Positions 8,385-18,821 of a DNA stretch of 41,887 nucleotides are shown here, one piece after another. The translations under genes and the position numbers were made by a program. Within the stretch, counting starts at the first letter, position 1, and the number at the start of each line of letters is the position of its first letter. The DNA lies in contig NZ_JARANT010000015.1 in NCBI RefSeq assembly GCF_029889805.1, positions 1-41,887 of the forward strand, read 5' to 3'. This stretch comes from Halorubrum sp. Boch-26 (GTDB lineage: Archaea > Halobacteriota > Halobacteria > Halobacteriales > Haloferacaceae). The notes beneath the pieces were generated by a model, which was not told the DNA's origin, did not search any database, and saw only the letters and a program-made list of their open reading frames with translations.

Positions 8385-8448
8385 GATACCCGTTCGGCGA
8401 GTGCCCGAGTTGAGCGTTCCGGTCCCGACTCGTCGCGTCAGACTGCGC

Positions 8449-8898
8449 TCAGATCGGCGGGCCGTCGGCCTCGAAATCGCTGCCGAGTATGATCATCGTC
8501 TGGGAACGGGAGAAGCCCTCTATCTCCGCGATCTCATCGAACATCAGTTCGCGGAGGTTATCGGTGTCGGCGGCGACGACGCGCAGTATCACGTCCCACT
8601 CGCCGGTCGTCAGGTGGATTTCACTGACGCCGTCGATGTCGCGGAGCCGTTCGAGCGCGTCCTCTTCGCGTCCCTGCTCGACGCGGAGCCCGACGAACGC
8701 GCTGACCCCGTATCCGACCGCCTTGGGGTCGACCTCGGCGTGGTACCCCTGAATGACGCCGGCCTCCTCCATCCGTCCCACCCTGTCGTGGACGGTCGCG
8801 CTCGACATGTCGATCCGACGCGCGACCTCCGAGAACGGCGTCCGGGCGTCCTCCTGGAGGATTCTGAGAATTGCGCGGTCCGTCTCGTCGATTTCCAT
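8449..8898 (-). CDS. Lrp/AsnC family transcriptional regulator
   Basis: DNA-binding regulator of the feast/famine family, 149 aa from ATG 8898 (typical length 140-165). Residues 1-60 are the AsnC-type helix-turn-helix ([20 protein letters not shown], then [20 protein letters not shown]). Residues 65-149 form the RAM effector/oligomerisation domain ([20 protein letters not shown]). The frame is open to an ATG at 8994, but the extra N-terminus lacks family character and I regard it as non-coding. Upstream on the minus strand a TTAAGAAT (8959-8966) could serve as TATA box for a transcript with a short leader. The targets are not readable; adjacent genes make DUF63 and the CoA genes possible ones. 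Confidence 0.9.
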   Translation of the reverse strand: MEIDETDRAILRILQEDARTPFSEVARRIDMSSATVHDRVGRMEEAGVIQGYHAEVDPKAVGYGVSAFVGLRVEQGREEDALERLRDIDGVSEIHLTTGEWDVILRVVAADTDNLRELMFDEIAEIEGFSRSQTMIILGSDFEADGPPI

Positions 8899-9006
8899 GA
8901 GTGTGCTAGGTCGGGGGTGGACTTTGCAGTTCCGGCGTAGTAGGGCGCTACCCGTCGTATTCTTAACACCTCCCGGCTGCGTCTCGCCCGACATCGGCCC
9001 ATCCGG

Positions 9007-9771
9007 CTACGTCTCGTCCTGCGCCGCGAACGAACCGTCCCGGATGGCGGCCTCCGCGGCCGCGAGTGCCTCGTCGGCGTCGAACGCGTCGACGATCTCT
9101 CGCAACTCCTCGGGAGGCGCGTCCGCGAGATCCCGCGCGTGATCCGTGATGTTCGGTACCGCCCGGATCAGGTTATCGATGATCGGCACGTCCGCGGTCC
9201 GTGGCGACCGGCTCCCGGGGTTGAGGTCGATCACAATCTCCGTCTTCCCCATCGAATCGAGCGCCGCGGCGCGGTCGCCGTCCTCCAGCGGGACGACCAC
9301 GACATCCGCCGACTCGATCCCGTCGGCGTCGACGACGCCGCGGGCGTGTGACAGCCCGGGGATCTCGCCGTCGCCGGTCAGCCCTTTCACCTCATCGGCG
9401 CCGTGCTCGCGGAGGTGGTCGGCGATACGTCCGACGCGCTCGGCGGTGTGATTGAAGAGGTTCACCTCGATATCGGCGTCGACCGTTTCGGCGAGTTCGA
9501 CCGTCTCCGTGGGGGCGAGGGCCGCGACGTTCCCGTTCACCGAGATCACCGGGTGCTCGGCCGCGAGCAGCGTCGCCGCGGCGGCGCGCGCGGCGCGGTC
9601 CGCGCTCGGGAGCGTCCGTTCGCCGAGGAGGTAGTCGAAGGCCTCGCCGCGCCCCTGCGCGATGAGCCCCTGCTTCGAGGTGATCCCCTCCTCGACGCCC
9701 GCCTCGATGCGGTGGCGCGTCACGAGCGAGGCGTACCGCGGGTGGTCCTCCGAGACCTCCGTCTCCGTCAT
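9007..9771 (-). CDS. 4-phosphopantoate-beta-alanine ligase (archaeal phosphopantothenate synthetase)
   Basis: Archaea make 4'-phosphopantothenate by phosphorylating pantoate and then ligating it to beta-alanine with ATP. This gene encodes the second enzyme (DUF137 family, 254 aa). Recognisable stretches are HPRYASLVTRHRIEAGVEEG with ITSKQGLIAQGRGEAFDYLL, then PVISVNGNVAALAP, NLFNHTAERVGRI, and near the end KTEIVIDLNPGSRS and VPIIDNLIRAVPNI. I use ATG 9771 because the homologous region begins there and TTTAAT at 9794-9799 sits at -23 to -28. The product feeds CoaBC at 5297-6472. The partner pantoate kinase is not in the window. Confidence 0.92.
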   Translation of the reverse strand: MTETEVSEDHPRYASLVTRHRIEAGVEEGITSKQGLIAQGRGEAFDYLLGERTLPSADRAARAAAATLLAAEHPVISVNGNVAALAPTETVELAETVDADIEVNLFNHTAERVGRIADHLREHGADEVKGLTGDGEIPGLSHARGVVDADGIESADVVVVPLEDGDRAAALDSMGKTEIVIDLNPGSRSPRTADVPIIDNLIRAVPNITDHARDLADAPPEELREIVDAFDADEALAAAEAAIRDGSFAAQDET

Positions 9772-9851
9772 ACCCGAGCGAGGCGACGCGCCGATTAAAG
9801 TGAACCGTTCGCGGTCGTCGCGTGTGACTCCGGCACCCATTCGCACAAGCG

Positions 9852-9860
9852 TTAACATAC
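9852..9860 (+). promoter_or_regulatory. TATA box of the 78-aa gene
   Basis: TTAACATAC lies 24-32 bases before the ATG at 9884, fitting a leaderless plus-strand transcript divergent from the phosphopantothenate synthetase gene. A perfect 8-base palindrome CTACGTAG (9865-9872) follows at the expected start region, but it may be chance. Confidence 0.55.
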
Positions 9861-9883
9861 GTCACTACGTAGCGTCGAGCGGG

Positions 9884-10120
9884 ATGGAACAGACTGGCAA
9901 GTACACCGTCGTGAGAGCGTGCAACGACCACGGGGCGGTCACCCTCCGTGAATACCCCCGCAACGGGACGCTGTACGTCGTCGAGTACGACGACCCCGAC
10001 GTGGAAGCCGAGCTTTCGTCGCTCGACGCCGGGTCGGTCGTCGAGCTCGATCTCCGGCGCGCGGGCCGCCGAGGCAACGCGTGGTGCGCGGAGTCGGCCC
10101 GCCCGGTCGATCCGGCGTAG
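9884..10120 (+). CDS. Small protein of unknown function, 78 aa
   Basis: A short protein read from ATG 9884 with a good TATA box at -24 to -32. The sequence has a beta-rich look (KYTVVRACNDHGAVTLREYP, then GTLYVVEYDDPDVEAEL, then SVVELDLRRAGRRGNAW) and ends with a cysteine and ESARPVDPA. There is no signal peptide or membrane helix. Alternation of hydrophobic and charged residues suggests a small five-stranded barrel or swapped-hairpin fold, but I recognise no family. Its last codons lie inside a perfect 34-base tandem duplication (10096-10163), so the C-terminal eight residues may be recent. Confidence 0.7.
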   Translation: MEQTGKYTVVRACNDHGAVTLREYPRNGTLYVVEYDDPDVEAELSSLDAGSVVELDLRRAGRRGNAWCAESARPVDPA

Positions 10121-10163
10121 CGTGCCTCCGGCCCGCCCGGTCGATCCGGCGTAGCGTGCCTCC
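10096..10163. repeat. Perfect 34-bp tandem duplication (two copies plus a degenerate fragment)
   Basis: The 34-base unit at 10096-10129 is repeated without a mismatch at 10130-10163. A third, partial copy of about 10 bases with one change follows at 10164. The first copy covers the end and stop codon (TAG, 10118-10120) of the 78-aa gene; the second lies in the gap before methylmalonyl-CoA mutase. Total identity suggests a recent duplication by slippage. Confidence 0.95.
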
Positions 10164-10199
10164 GGTCCGCCCGTCTCGCCGTCCCCGTTTTGGGCCCGC

Positions 10200-11900
<1,701 letters not shown>

Positions 11901-11923
11901 GCCGTCAGCTACCCACCGAACTC

Positions 11924-11930
11924 GTATAAA
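11924..11930 (-). promoter_or_regulatory. TATA box of methylmalonyl-CoA mutase
   Basis: TTTATAC on the minus strand, 24-30 bases upstream of ATG 11900, preceded by a very AT-rich stretch (11931-11947) in otherwise GC-rich DNA. This fits a strong leaderless promoter. Confidence 0.75.
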
Positions 11931-12021
11931 CATTCATTATATTTTAAGGGGCGACCGGCGGATTCGCCGCCGCACCGAATCCGTACCGACTGTTATGTGG
12001 GCTCGGAATCAACCCTCGACC

Positions 12022-12378
12022 ATGACCGACGACTCGGATCGACCGACTCCGCCCGAGGGATTACCCCCGAAGCTCGTCGACCAGCTGACGAACAGCACGC
12101 CGGAGGAGCTCCGGAAGGCGATCGTCCACGCGCAGGAGCTGCTGTACTACCACGAGGAGTCGGCGCTCCCGGTCGAGGCGGAGGCCGGCGACGACATCCT
12201 TCGGATGACCGAACACGACGGCTACACCGAGGTGGTGAAGCAGTACTCCTGTTCGGAGGGCTGCGACGACTGCCCGCACGGGCCGTACCTCTACCACGTC
12301 ACCGAAGAGACCCTGCCCAACGGGACCCGCGAGACCCACTGGTCGTTCATCGGTCGAGTGAACGCGGACGGGGACTGA
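12022..12378 (+). CDS. Small protein with CxxxCxxCPHGPY motif (DUF6788-like), 118 aa
   Basis: Divergent from the mutase gene. I choose ATG 12022, which has TTATGT at -24 to -29; an in-frame ATG at 11995 is possible but would put that element inside the gene. The first half is a helical domain (PPKLVDQLTNSTPEELRKAI, then VHAQELLYYHEES). The second half has a cysteine cluster, CSEGCDDCPHGPYLYHV, followed by strands and a Trp (THWSFIGRVN). A Cys-rich motif followed by HGPY-type residues is typical of small zinc-binding domains such as DUF6788. No function is known to me; zinc or RNA/DNA contact is a guess. Confidence 0.75.
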   Translation: MTDDSDRPTPPEGLPPKLVDQLTNSTPEELRKAIVHAQELLYYHEESALPVEAEAGDDILRMTEHDGYTEVVKQYSCSEGCDDCPHGPYLYHVTEETLPNGTRETHWSFIGRVNADGD

Positions 12379-12458
12379 CCGCGGGCGCCGGTCGCGCCGG
12401 CGGCGCCGGCGGGCCGATCACCCGCTCGGCGGGGACCCGCGGCGTCGAGGGGGACGGC

Positions 12459-14153
12459 TCACGGGTTTAACCCCCAGATCCCGGCCCGGATGAACACCAG
12501 CACCGGGATGATCTCCAGCCGCCCGATCCACATGTTGAAGAGGAACATCGCCTCCGCCACCGGCGACATCGACGGGCCGGTGATCCCGGACGAGAGGCCC
12601 ACGTTGCCCTGGGCGCTGGCGACCTCGAACAGGGCGTCGGCGTAGCCGAACTCCGGGCCGGCGACGTTGACGAGCACGACGCTGGCGACCGCGAGCGCGA
12701 CGAGCCACAGCAGGGTGACGATGGCGGCCTCGCTGAACTCCCGCTCCATCGTCTCGCGGTCCAGCGTGCGGTCCCCGATGCGCGCGGTGACGACGGCGTT
12801 GCTCGGGAGGAACACGCGGGAGAACTGCCAGACGATGCCGCGCGCGACGGTGTACGCTCTGACGATCTTGATGCCGCCGACGGTGGACCCGGCCGCGCCG
12901 CCGAGCACCATCGCGCCGACGACCACCACCTTCGCGCCGGCGACCCAGCGACCGATCGGGGCCGACTGGAAGCCGGTGGCGGTCATCGCGCTGATCCACT
13001 GGAACGTCGAGTCCCGGACCGCGTCGAGCCCGGCCCCGTCGAGGAGCGGGACCGGGAACGAGAGGAACGACTCCGTCGCGAACGCGCCGGAGGCCACCGG
13101 AACCGACGCGACGTTCTGCGCCGAGAGCGCGGCGACGCCGGCGGCGAGCAGCGCGAACAGCCACCGGGTCTGGAGGTCCCCCACCAGCTCGCGGAGGCTC
13201 CGGTCCCTGAGCACGACGTAGTGGACCGGGAACGCGATCGCGCCCAGGATCATGATCGGCAGCAGCACGGCCTCGACCAGCGGCGAGCCGTACGTCGCGA
13301 TCGAGTTGTCCGTGACGGAGAACCCGCCCGTCGTCAGGCCGGTCATGGCGTGGTTGAGCGCCTGCCAAGCGGTCTCGCCGAGCGAGAGCGACTCGGCGTA
13401 GTCGCTTTCGCTCGCGCGGATCGCGGCGAACAGCGCCGCGAACGACAGGAGGGTGTAGCCGACCACGAGCTTCCAGACGGTCCGGACCGTCGAGACGACG
13501 CTCGGGTGGATCTTCCGCTCGCGGGCCTCGCTCCGGTAGAGCGCGTAGCTCCCGCTGCCGGGCCGCGAGAGGATGGAGACGGTGAGGACGATGACGCCGA
13601 CGCCGCCGACCCACTGGATGAACGACCGCCACCACTGCACCGTCCGCGGCAGCGACGGCTCGTGGACCGCCATCGTCAGGCCGCTCCCGGTCCAGCCGCT
13701 CATGCTCTCGAAGAAGGCGTGCAGCGGGTCGCGGAAGTAGGCGAGACTGGAGAGGGTCGTCGTCCCGCCGACCCCGATCGGCTCCCACGAGGCCGTGTCC
13801 GCGGCGGCGGGGACGAACGCGTCCATGACGGCCGGCGGCGTCAGCCACGCCGTGAGGAACAGCGGGAGGGCGCCGAAGACGGCGACCATGAGCCACCCGC
13901 CGGCGGCGATCACCATCCCGTGTTTCATCTTCGGCTCCGGGGCGTCGGCGAACCGCCGGTTGGCGACGCCGCCGACGAGGGCGGTCGCGCCGCCCGCGAC
14001 GAGGAAGCCGAGCGCGGCGTGGAACTCGCGGAACCCGAGCGCGACGAGCACGGTCACGGTCATCAGCCCGGCCTCCATCAGGAGGAGCGAGCCGACGTCG
14101 CGGGCGATGACGCCGAGGTCGCCCGGGATTCGGCCGCCGGTCCGTTCGGCCAT
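12459..14153 (-). CDS. trkH: TrkH-family potassium channel/transporter, copy 1
   Basis: Membrane-spanning K+ uptake subunit (564 aa) with four pore repeats. The selectivity segments are WTGSGLT (about 154-160), GLTTGGFSV (272-280), SAMTATGFQS (389-397) and AQGNVGLSSG (514-523); each keeps the central glycine that binds K+. The gating loop of the third repeat reads GGAAGSTVGGIKIVR (419-433), and the C-terminal NMWIGRLEIIPVLVF is typical. Compared with the other two copies it has a longer outward loop before the first filter (about 104-143). It starts one base after the trkA stop, so it is translated with TrkA at 14155-14838, its likely gating partner. Confidence 0.95.
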   Translation of the reverse strand: MAERTGGRIPGDLGVIARDVGSLLLMEAGLMTVTVLVALGFREFHAALGFLVAGGATALVGGVANRRFADAPEPKMKHGMVIAAGGWLMVAVFGALPLFLTAWLTPPAVMDAFVPAAADTASWEPIGVGGTTTLSSLAYFRDPLHAFFESMSGWTGSGLTMAVHEPSLPRTVQWWRSFIQWVGGVGVIVLTVSILSRPGSGSYALYRSEARERKIHPSVVSTVRTVWKLVVGYTLLSFAALFAAIRASESDYAESLSLGETAWQALNHAMTGLTTGGFSVTDNSIATYGSPLVEAVLLPIMILGAIAFPVHYVVLRDRSLRELVGDLQTRWLFALLAAGVAALSAQNVASVPVASGAFATESFLSFPVPLLDGAGLDAVRDSTFQWISAMTATGFQSAPIGRWVAGAKVVVVGAMVLGGAAGSTVGGIKIVRAYTVARGIVWQFSRVFLPSNAVVTARIGDRTLDRETMEREFSEAAIVTLLWLVALAVASVVLVNVAGPEFGYADALFEVASAQGNVGLSSGITGPSMSPVAEAMFLFNMWIGRLEIIPVLVFIRAGIWGLNP

Positions 14154-14154
14154 C

Positions 14155-14838
14155 TCAGTCGCCGTCCTCCGGGTGCCCGAACACGTCCGTCACTTCCGGG
14201 GTCACGCCGTCCCCGGAGTACACCGTGAGCAGGTCGCCCGCCTCGATGCGCGTGTTCCCGCGCGGCGTTATCGGCGTCTCCTCCCCGTCCCGTTCGACGG
14301 CGACGATCAGGGTCTGCTCCCCGATCAGCTCCGCCTCGTCCGCCTCGCGCAGCGTCTTCCCCGCGATCGGCGCGTCGGGCCCCACGGTGATCTCGAACAC
14401 CTCCGCCTCCTCGCCGATGTGCATGAAGTCGACGACTGAGGGACGGCTCACCGCCCGGTAGAGGTACTCGGCGATCAGGCTCTGCGGGTTCTGCATCGTG
14501 TTGACGCCGATCTGATCGAACACGTTCATGTGCTCGGGGTTGTGGACGACGGAGACGATGTTCGGGACCGACAGCTCCTGTGCCAGCAGACAGACCATGA
14601 TGTTCGTCGCGTCCTGGTCCGTCGTCGAGATGAGGGCGTCCGCGCGCTCGGCGCCGGCGTCCTGCAGCGTCTCCTTCGAGGTCGCGTCGTCGTTGATGAC
14701 GAGGCAGTCGTACCCCCGCGACGCCCGCTCCGCGCGCTCCTCGTCGCTCTCGATGACGACGACCTCGTTGCCGCTCTCGGTCGCGAGCTTGACGAGCGGC
14801 GTCCCGATGTCGCCCGCGCCCACGACGATCAGATACAT
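14155..14838 (-). CDS. trkA: TrkA-family potassium uptake regulator (single RCK unit), copy 1
   Basis: Cytoplasmic nucleotide-binding gating subunit for TrkH. At 227 aa it has one RCK_N plus one RCK_C, half the size of the second TrkA here. The Rossmann start LIVVGAGDIGTPLVKLA carries GxGxxG, with an acidic end of strand 2 (VVVIESDEERAE) suited to NAD(H) or ATP ribose. RCK_C follows from about residue 140 (EVFEITVGPDAPIAGKTLRE to AGDLLTVYSG). It precedes trkH copy 1 with a one-base gap. Half-size TrkA proteins (KtrA-like) assemble as octameric rings; whether that holds here is inference. Confidence 0.95.
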   Translation of the reverse strand: MYLIVVGAGDIGTPLVKLATESGNEVVVIESDEERAERASRGYDCLVINDDATSKETLQDAGAERADALISTTDQDATNIMVCLLAQELSVPNIVSVVHNPEHMNVFDQIGVNTMQNPQSLIAEYLYRAVSRPSVVDFMHIGEEAEVFEITVGPDAPIAGKTLREADEAELIGEQTLIVAVERDGEETPITPRGNTRIEAGDLLTVYSGDGVTPEVTDVFGHPEDGD

Positions 14839-14947
14839 GTGTCACCCGTTCAGAAGCGACCACCGAAAGCCTACCGCTCCGCGGCGAAACGCGGGGACGG
14901 GCCGCCCTCGGTTTCCGTCCTCAGCGATCGTCCTCGTCGCCCCGCCC

Positions 14948-15811
14948 TCAGCGCCCGCCGAACAGCCGCTCCCACAGCGACCGCGCGGACGGCCGCTCGG
15001 CGAGCAGCACCGGCGTGTCGAGGTTCTCGATCGTCTCGAACGCCAGCGACCCGCGGACGATCCGCGAGAGCAGCCCGCGCTCGGTCGCGCCGATGATGAC
15101 GAGGCTGTACTCCTCGCCGACGCGGCCGATCGTCTCCTCGACGCCGCCCGTCTCGATCCGCAGGTCGGCGTCGCCCAGACCGTGGCCGTCGGCCCAGCCC
15201 GTGAGGAACTCCCGGCCGGACTCCTCCTCCCCCAGTTCGACGACGTACAGCAGGGAGACGTCGACGCCGACGGCGTCCCGGAGCGCCCTCGCGACCTCAG
15301 CGGAGAGGTCGGAGGAGGGGCCGCCGGCGGTCGGGACGAGCACGTCGGAGAGGTCCAGCCGCTGGCCGTCTAAGACGAGGAAGTCGCACGGGAGGTCGTG
15401 GGTGAGCTCGTCCAGCGACCCCTCGACGCGCCCGCCGGCGAACCGCGTCCCGCCGTAGCCCATCACGACGGTGTCGGCGTCGTTCGTTCTCGCGGCGTCG
15501 AACACCTCCTCAATCCCGCGGTGCGAGAGGATCGTCTTCGTCTCGATCGGCACGTAGAACGCCTCGGCGTCGGCGGCCGCGGCGGCCAGCAGCTCCTCGG
15601 ATGACTCGTCGAGACCGGTGCGGTCCTCGGCGGCCTTCTCCAGCGACGTCTGGTCCGGGACCGTGACGATGTGCGTCGCGAGCACGCGACCGCCCTCGTG
15701 CCGTGCGATCGCGCCGGCAAGTGTGATGAGCGCGCTCTCCGTGTGCGGGTTCGACACCGCGACCATGACCGTCGGGCCCTCGTCTCGGGACCCGTTCGTC
15801 GTCTCGAACAC
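14948..15811 (-). CDS. Tandem universal stress protein (two USP domains)
   Basis: Cytoplasmic protein of 287 aa from GTG 15811, made of two USP domains. Domain 1 (about 14-147) begins VMVAVSNPHTESALITLAGA and keeps a full nucleotide-binding pattern, GYGGTRFAGGRVEGS (G-x2-G-x9-GS). Domain 2 (about 155-275) begins [20 protein letters not shown]; its pattern GATERGLLSRIVRGS has Glu at the second glycine, so ATP binding is doubtful there. The layout closely copies the C-terminal part of the permease upstream ([23 protein letters not shown] all recur), so the two probably arose by duplication. It lies between that permease and trkA copy 1, 65 and 109 bases away. Confidence 0.92.
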   Translation of the reverse strand: MFETTNGSRDEGPTVMVAVSNPHTESALITLAGAIARHEGGRVLATHIVTVPDQTSLEKAAEDRTGLDESSEELLAAAAADAEAFYVPIETKTILSHRGIEEVFDAARTNDADTVVMGYGGTRFAGGRVEGSLDELTHDLPCDFLVLDGQRLDLSDVLVPTAGGPSSDLSAEVARALRDAVGVDVSLLYVVELGEEESGREFLTGWADGHGLGDADLRIETGGVEETIGRVGEEYSLVIIGATERGLLSRIVRGSLAFETIENLDTPVLLAERPSARSLWERLFGGR

Positions 15812-15876
15812 GGTCCCTATGTCCTCGGTGGTCGTCCGTTCGCTCGTTCGTCTGTTTCGCTCATCGCTCCGTTCGC

Positions 15877-18264
15877 CTACTCCTCCGCCCGCTCGTCCGC
15901 TTCCGCCCGGTCGTCTGCTTCCGGCCGCCCCACCCCGCCGTCGCCTCGCGCCTCGGCGGTCGCGTCGTCCGCCTCAGGGGCGTCGACGTCGCCCGGGGCG
16001 TTCGACCGGGCGCCGCTCCCGAACAGCCGCGCTCGGATCCCCCGCTCGTCGCGCTTCTCGGCGAGCAGTACCGAGCACTCGACGTCCTCGAGAACCTGTA
16101 GCACGAGCGAGCCGCTCACCAGCCGCGAGAGCAGCCCTTTCTGGGTCGCGCCGATGATCAGCATCGTCACGTCCCGCGCTGCGCGCTCGATGGATTCCTC
16201 GATGTCGCCGCTCTCGACGCGGAGCGTCGCGTCCGCGAGGTCGTGCTCGGCGGCCCACCCCATGAGGAACCGCCGTCCGGCCGCCTCGTCGTCGGCGACG
16301 TGCAGCAGCGTGACCTCCCCGTCGAACTCGACCTGAAGCATCTTGGCGACCGCCCCGGACAGGTCCGAGGACGGGCCGCCGGCGGTCGGCACGAGGATCC
16401 GCGACGGGTCGAACCCGCGGTCGCGGAACACGAGGAAGTCGGAGGGCAGCGAGCGCGCCAGCTCGTCGACCGCCGTCTCCGCGCGGCCGGGCGCCCCGTG
16501 GGAGTCCTCCCCCCAGCCCATCACCGTCATATCCGCGCCGTACGTCCGGGCCGCGTCGAACACCTCTTCGAACACGCGGTGCGAGAGTACGACGTGCGTC
16601 TCCACGTCGACGCCGAACGTCTCGGCGTCGTCGCGGGCCTTGTTCAGCAGGTCGTGCGCCGCCGCGTGGGCGCCGCGGTCGCGGGCGGCCTCCAGCGACG
16701 TCTGGTCGGGCACGTTCGCGATGTTGACCGCGACGACCGTCCCGTCCCGCTGCTTGGCGATGGCCGACGCGAGCGTGATCAGGTGCTCCTCGGTCGCGGG
16801 GTTCGCGAGCGGCACCATCACGCGGTAGTCGTCGCCGCTCGGCTGGACCGACGTGGCCGCCGACACGGCGGCCTTGGGGAGCTCGTCGGAGCGGTCGAGG
16901 ATCCACGCGCCCAGCACGCCCCGCGCCTCCACCTTGTTGCGGGCGTACAGCAGGTACCAGAGAACGGCGAAGGCGACGAGGCCGAACGAGATCAGGATGA
17001 TCGTCGGCTCGATGTAGATGATCAGCGCGAACGACGACAGCGTTCCGATAATCGGGACGGCCGGGTAGAAGGGGACCTCGAAGTCCGGGTCGTACCCCTC
17101 GACCCCCGACTCGCGCATCACGATGAGCGCGAGGTTGAGCAGGCCGTAGACGATGAGGTGGAGCACGGATCCCATCGTCGACAGCGACTCCACGCCCCCG
17201 GCGACGAGGAACACGAGGATGAGCGCGCCGGTGAGCGCGATCGACTTGTACGGCGTGCCGAACCGCTCGTGGATCTCGTTGAGCTTCGGAGTGACGATCT
17301 TCTCGCGGCCCATCGCGAAGTTGATCCGGGACGACGAGAGGATCGACGCGTTCGCCGACGAGGCGGTCGCGAGCAGTCCGCCGATCAGTAACATTCCGGC
17401 GCCGAGGGCGCCCAGCGAGAAGCCGAAGATCGAGTAGTTACCGAACAGGAGGCGGGCGGCATCGACCACCGCGGTCTCGTTGTTCGCCACGAGCTCGTTC
17501 GGGACCGCCGCGAGCAACACCAGCAGGAACAGCGCGTAGACGACCGTGACGATCACGACCGAGCCGAGGACCGCGAGCGGGAGGTTCCGGCCCGGGTTCT
17601 TGATCTCCTCGGCGACCGAGGTGATCTGGACGAAGCCCAGATAGGAGACGAAGATGATCCCCGTCACCGGGAGTATCTCCGGCGTCGTCTCGGGCGTCGC
17701 GATCGGCCGCAGCGACTCCATGTCGGCGTTCAAGAGGCCCACGACGGTGAAGACGGCGAGGATTCCCAGAAGCGACATGACGATGACGATCTGGAGCCCG
17801 CCCGTCTCCTTCGCGCCGAAGTAGTTGACTGCGATAAAGAGGAGGGCGCCGGCGAGCCCGATCACCTGCGCGGCCTCCAGCGTCACCGGGCCGATCCCGA
17901 CCGGTCCGAGCTCGACGAGCGCGTTGACGTACTCGCCGAAGCCGTACATGTAGAACGCGGAGGCGAACGCGAGGCCGAGCCAGTTCGCCCACCCCGCGAT
18001 GGAGCCGAACATGGGTCCGAGCGCCCGGTTGACGTAGAAGTACGCGCCGCCCGATTTCGGCATCGCCGTCCCGAGCTCGGAGGCGGACAGCGCCGTGAAC
18101 AGGGCGATGACGCCGCCGAGGACGAACGTGAACGCCGCGAGCGGACCGGCACGCGCGACCGCGGTGCCGGGGAGGACGAAGATGCCGGCCCCGATCATCG
18201 TGCCGATCCCGATCGTGAGTGCGGCGAGGGGACCGAGGTCCTTCGCCAGCTCCTCGTCGCTCAT
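15877..18264 (-). CDS. APC-superfamily amino acid permease fused to two USP domains
   Basis: Fusion of 795 aa. Residues about 8-440 form a 12-helix APC transporter: the first helix has the substrate-binding [16 protein letters not shown], followed by [20 protein letters not shown] and, in helix 6, a [20 protein letters not shown] segment. Residues about 475-610 and 615-735 are two USP domains ([40 protein letters not shown]). Neither keeps an intact ATP motif ([23 protein letters not shown] with Gln in place of Gly). The last 60 residues are an Asp/Glu/Ala-rich tail. The ATG overlaps the stop of the upstream USP gene (ATGA). Substrate is unknown; amino-acid/compatible-solute traffic controlled by the attached sensor is a reasonable inference beside K+ channels. 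Confidence 0.94.
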   Translation of the reverse strand: MSDEELAKDLGPLAALTIGIGTMIGAGIFVLPGTAVARAGPLAAFTFVLGGVIALFTALSASELGTAMPKSGGAYFYVNRALGPMFGSIAGWANWLGLAFASAFYMYGFGEYVNALVELGPVGIGPVTLEAAQVIGLAGALLFIAVNYFGAKETGGLQIVIVMSLLGILAVFTVVGLLNADMESLRPIATPETTPEILPVTGIIFVSYLGFVQITSVAEEIKNPGRNLPLAVLGSVVIVTVVYALFLLVLLAAVPNELVANNETAVVDAARLLFGNYSIFGFSLGALGAGMLLIGGLLATASSANASILSSSRINFAMGREKIVTPKLNEIHERFGTPYKSIALTGALILVFLVAGGVESLSTMGSVLHLIVYGLLNLALIVMRESGVEGYDPDFEVPFYPAVPIIGTLSSFALIIYIEPTIILISFGLVAFAVLWYLLYARNKVEARGVLGAWILDRSDELPKAAVSAATSVQPSGDDYRVMVPLANPATEEHLITLASAIAKQRDGTVVAVNIANVPDQTSLEAARDRGAHAAAHDLLNKARDDAETFGVDVETHVVLSHRVFEEVFDAARTYGADMTVMGWGEDSHGAPGRAETAVDELARSLPSDFLVFRDRGFDPSRILVPTAGGPSSDLSGAVAKMLQVEFDGEVTLLHVADDEAAGRRFLMGWAAEHDLADATLRVESGDIEESIERAARDVTMLIIGATQKGLLSRLVSGSLVLQVLEDVECSVLLAEKRDERGIRARLFGSGARSNAPGDVDAPEADDATAEARGDGGVGRPEADDRAEADERAEE

Positions 18265-18713
18265 TCGGTGGATCCCTCGCGCGGGAGCGCGATCACGGGA
18301 ACGTGCGACTTCGTCACGAGCTTCACAGAGAGGTCGCCCGAGAGGAACTGGACGAGCCGGTTCCCGCCCCGAGACTGGTAGGCGATAGCGGTCGCGTCGA
18401 CCTCGTCGACCGCGTCGAAGATGGCGCCCACGACGTCCCGCGAGTAGGCGGTGTGCTCGCCGGCGTCGGGGAACACCGATCGGACCGCGTCGTACGACTC
18501 TGCCGCGAGCTCCTCGGACTGTTCGACGGGCGTCTTGTCCGGGACGCCCTCGCCCTTCTCGACGACGTGCAGCGCCGTGACCCGCTCCGGTCGATACGGT
18601 CCGAGCGCCTGCGCCGTCGCCATCGCGTCCTCCTCGTGAGCCACTGGCAGGAGAACGTGGTCGAGTAGGCCTCCTCCCTCCGGTTGGTCGGTGCTCGTCA
18701 TACCCTCATTCAT
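18261..18713 (-). CDS. Universal stress protein (single USP domain, degenerate ATP site)
   Basis: Single-domain USP of 150 aa from ATG 18713; a second in-frame ATG at 18701, preceded by GAGGGT, is an equally good start. The domain opens with [20 protein letters not shown] and has the typical [12 protein letters not shown] strand. The C-terminal half reads [20 protein letters not shown] and [11 protein letters not shown]-like residues. The usual MGTHGRTG stretch is replaced by YQSRGGNR, so it may not hold ATP in the normal way. It overlaps the permease start by 4 bases and probably regulates that transporter or the flanking channels. Confidence 0.9.
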   Translation of the reverse strand: MNEGMTSTDQPEGGGLLDHVLLPVAHEEDAMATAQALGPYRPERVTALHVVEKGEGVPDKTPVEQSEELAAESYDAVRSVFPDAGEHTAYSRDVVGAIFDAVDEVDATAIAYQSRGGNRLVQFLSGDLSVKLVTKSHVPVIALPREGSTE

Positions 18714-18821
18714 ACTCTCGTCAGTTAAGAAGATACGCTCTGCACAACCGAGCAATCAGATGGTGTTACAAGCCGTCTTCGGCGCTGAAAACGCACCGCT
18801 TGTGGTTTTCGACCCCCTCTG

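Noticed and set aside
8899-8994. Longer N-terminus for the Lrp regulator starting at 8994
   Set aside because: The extra 32 residues do not resemble the family, whose proteins begin just before IDETDRAIL.
10096-10173. Possible attachment site or CRISPR remnant at the 34-base repeats
   Set aside because: The copies are directly adjacent without spacers, no integrase or cas gene is present, and the repeat covers the end of a coding gene. Simple tandem duplication explains it.
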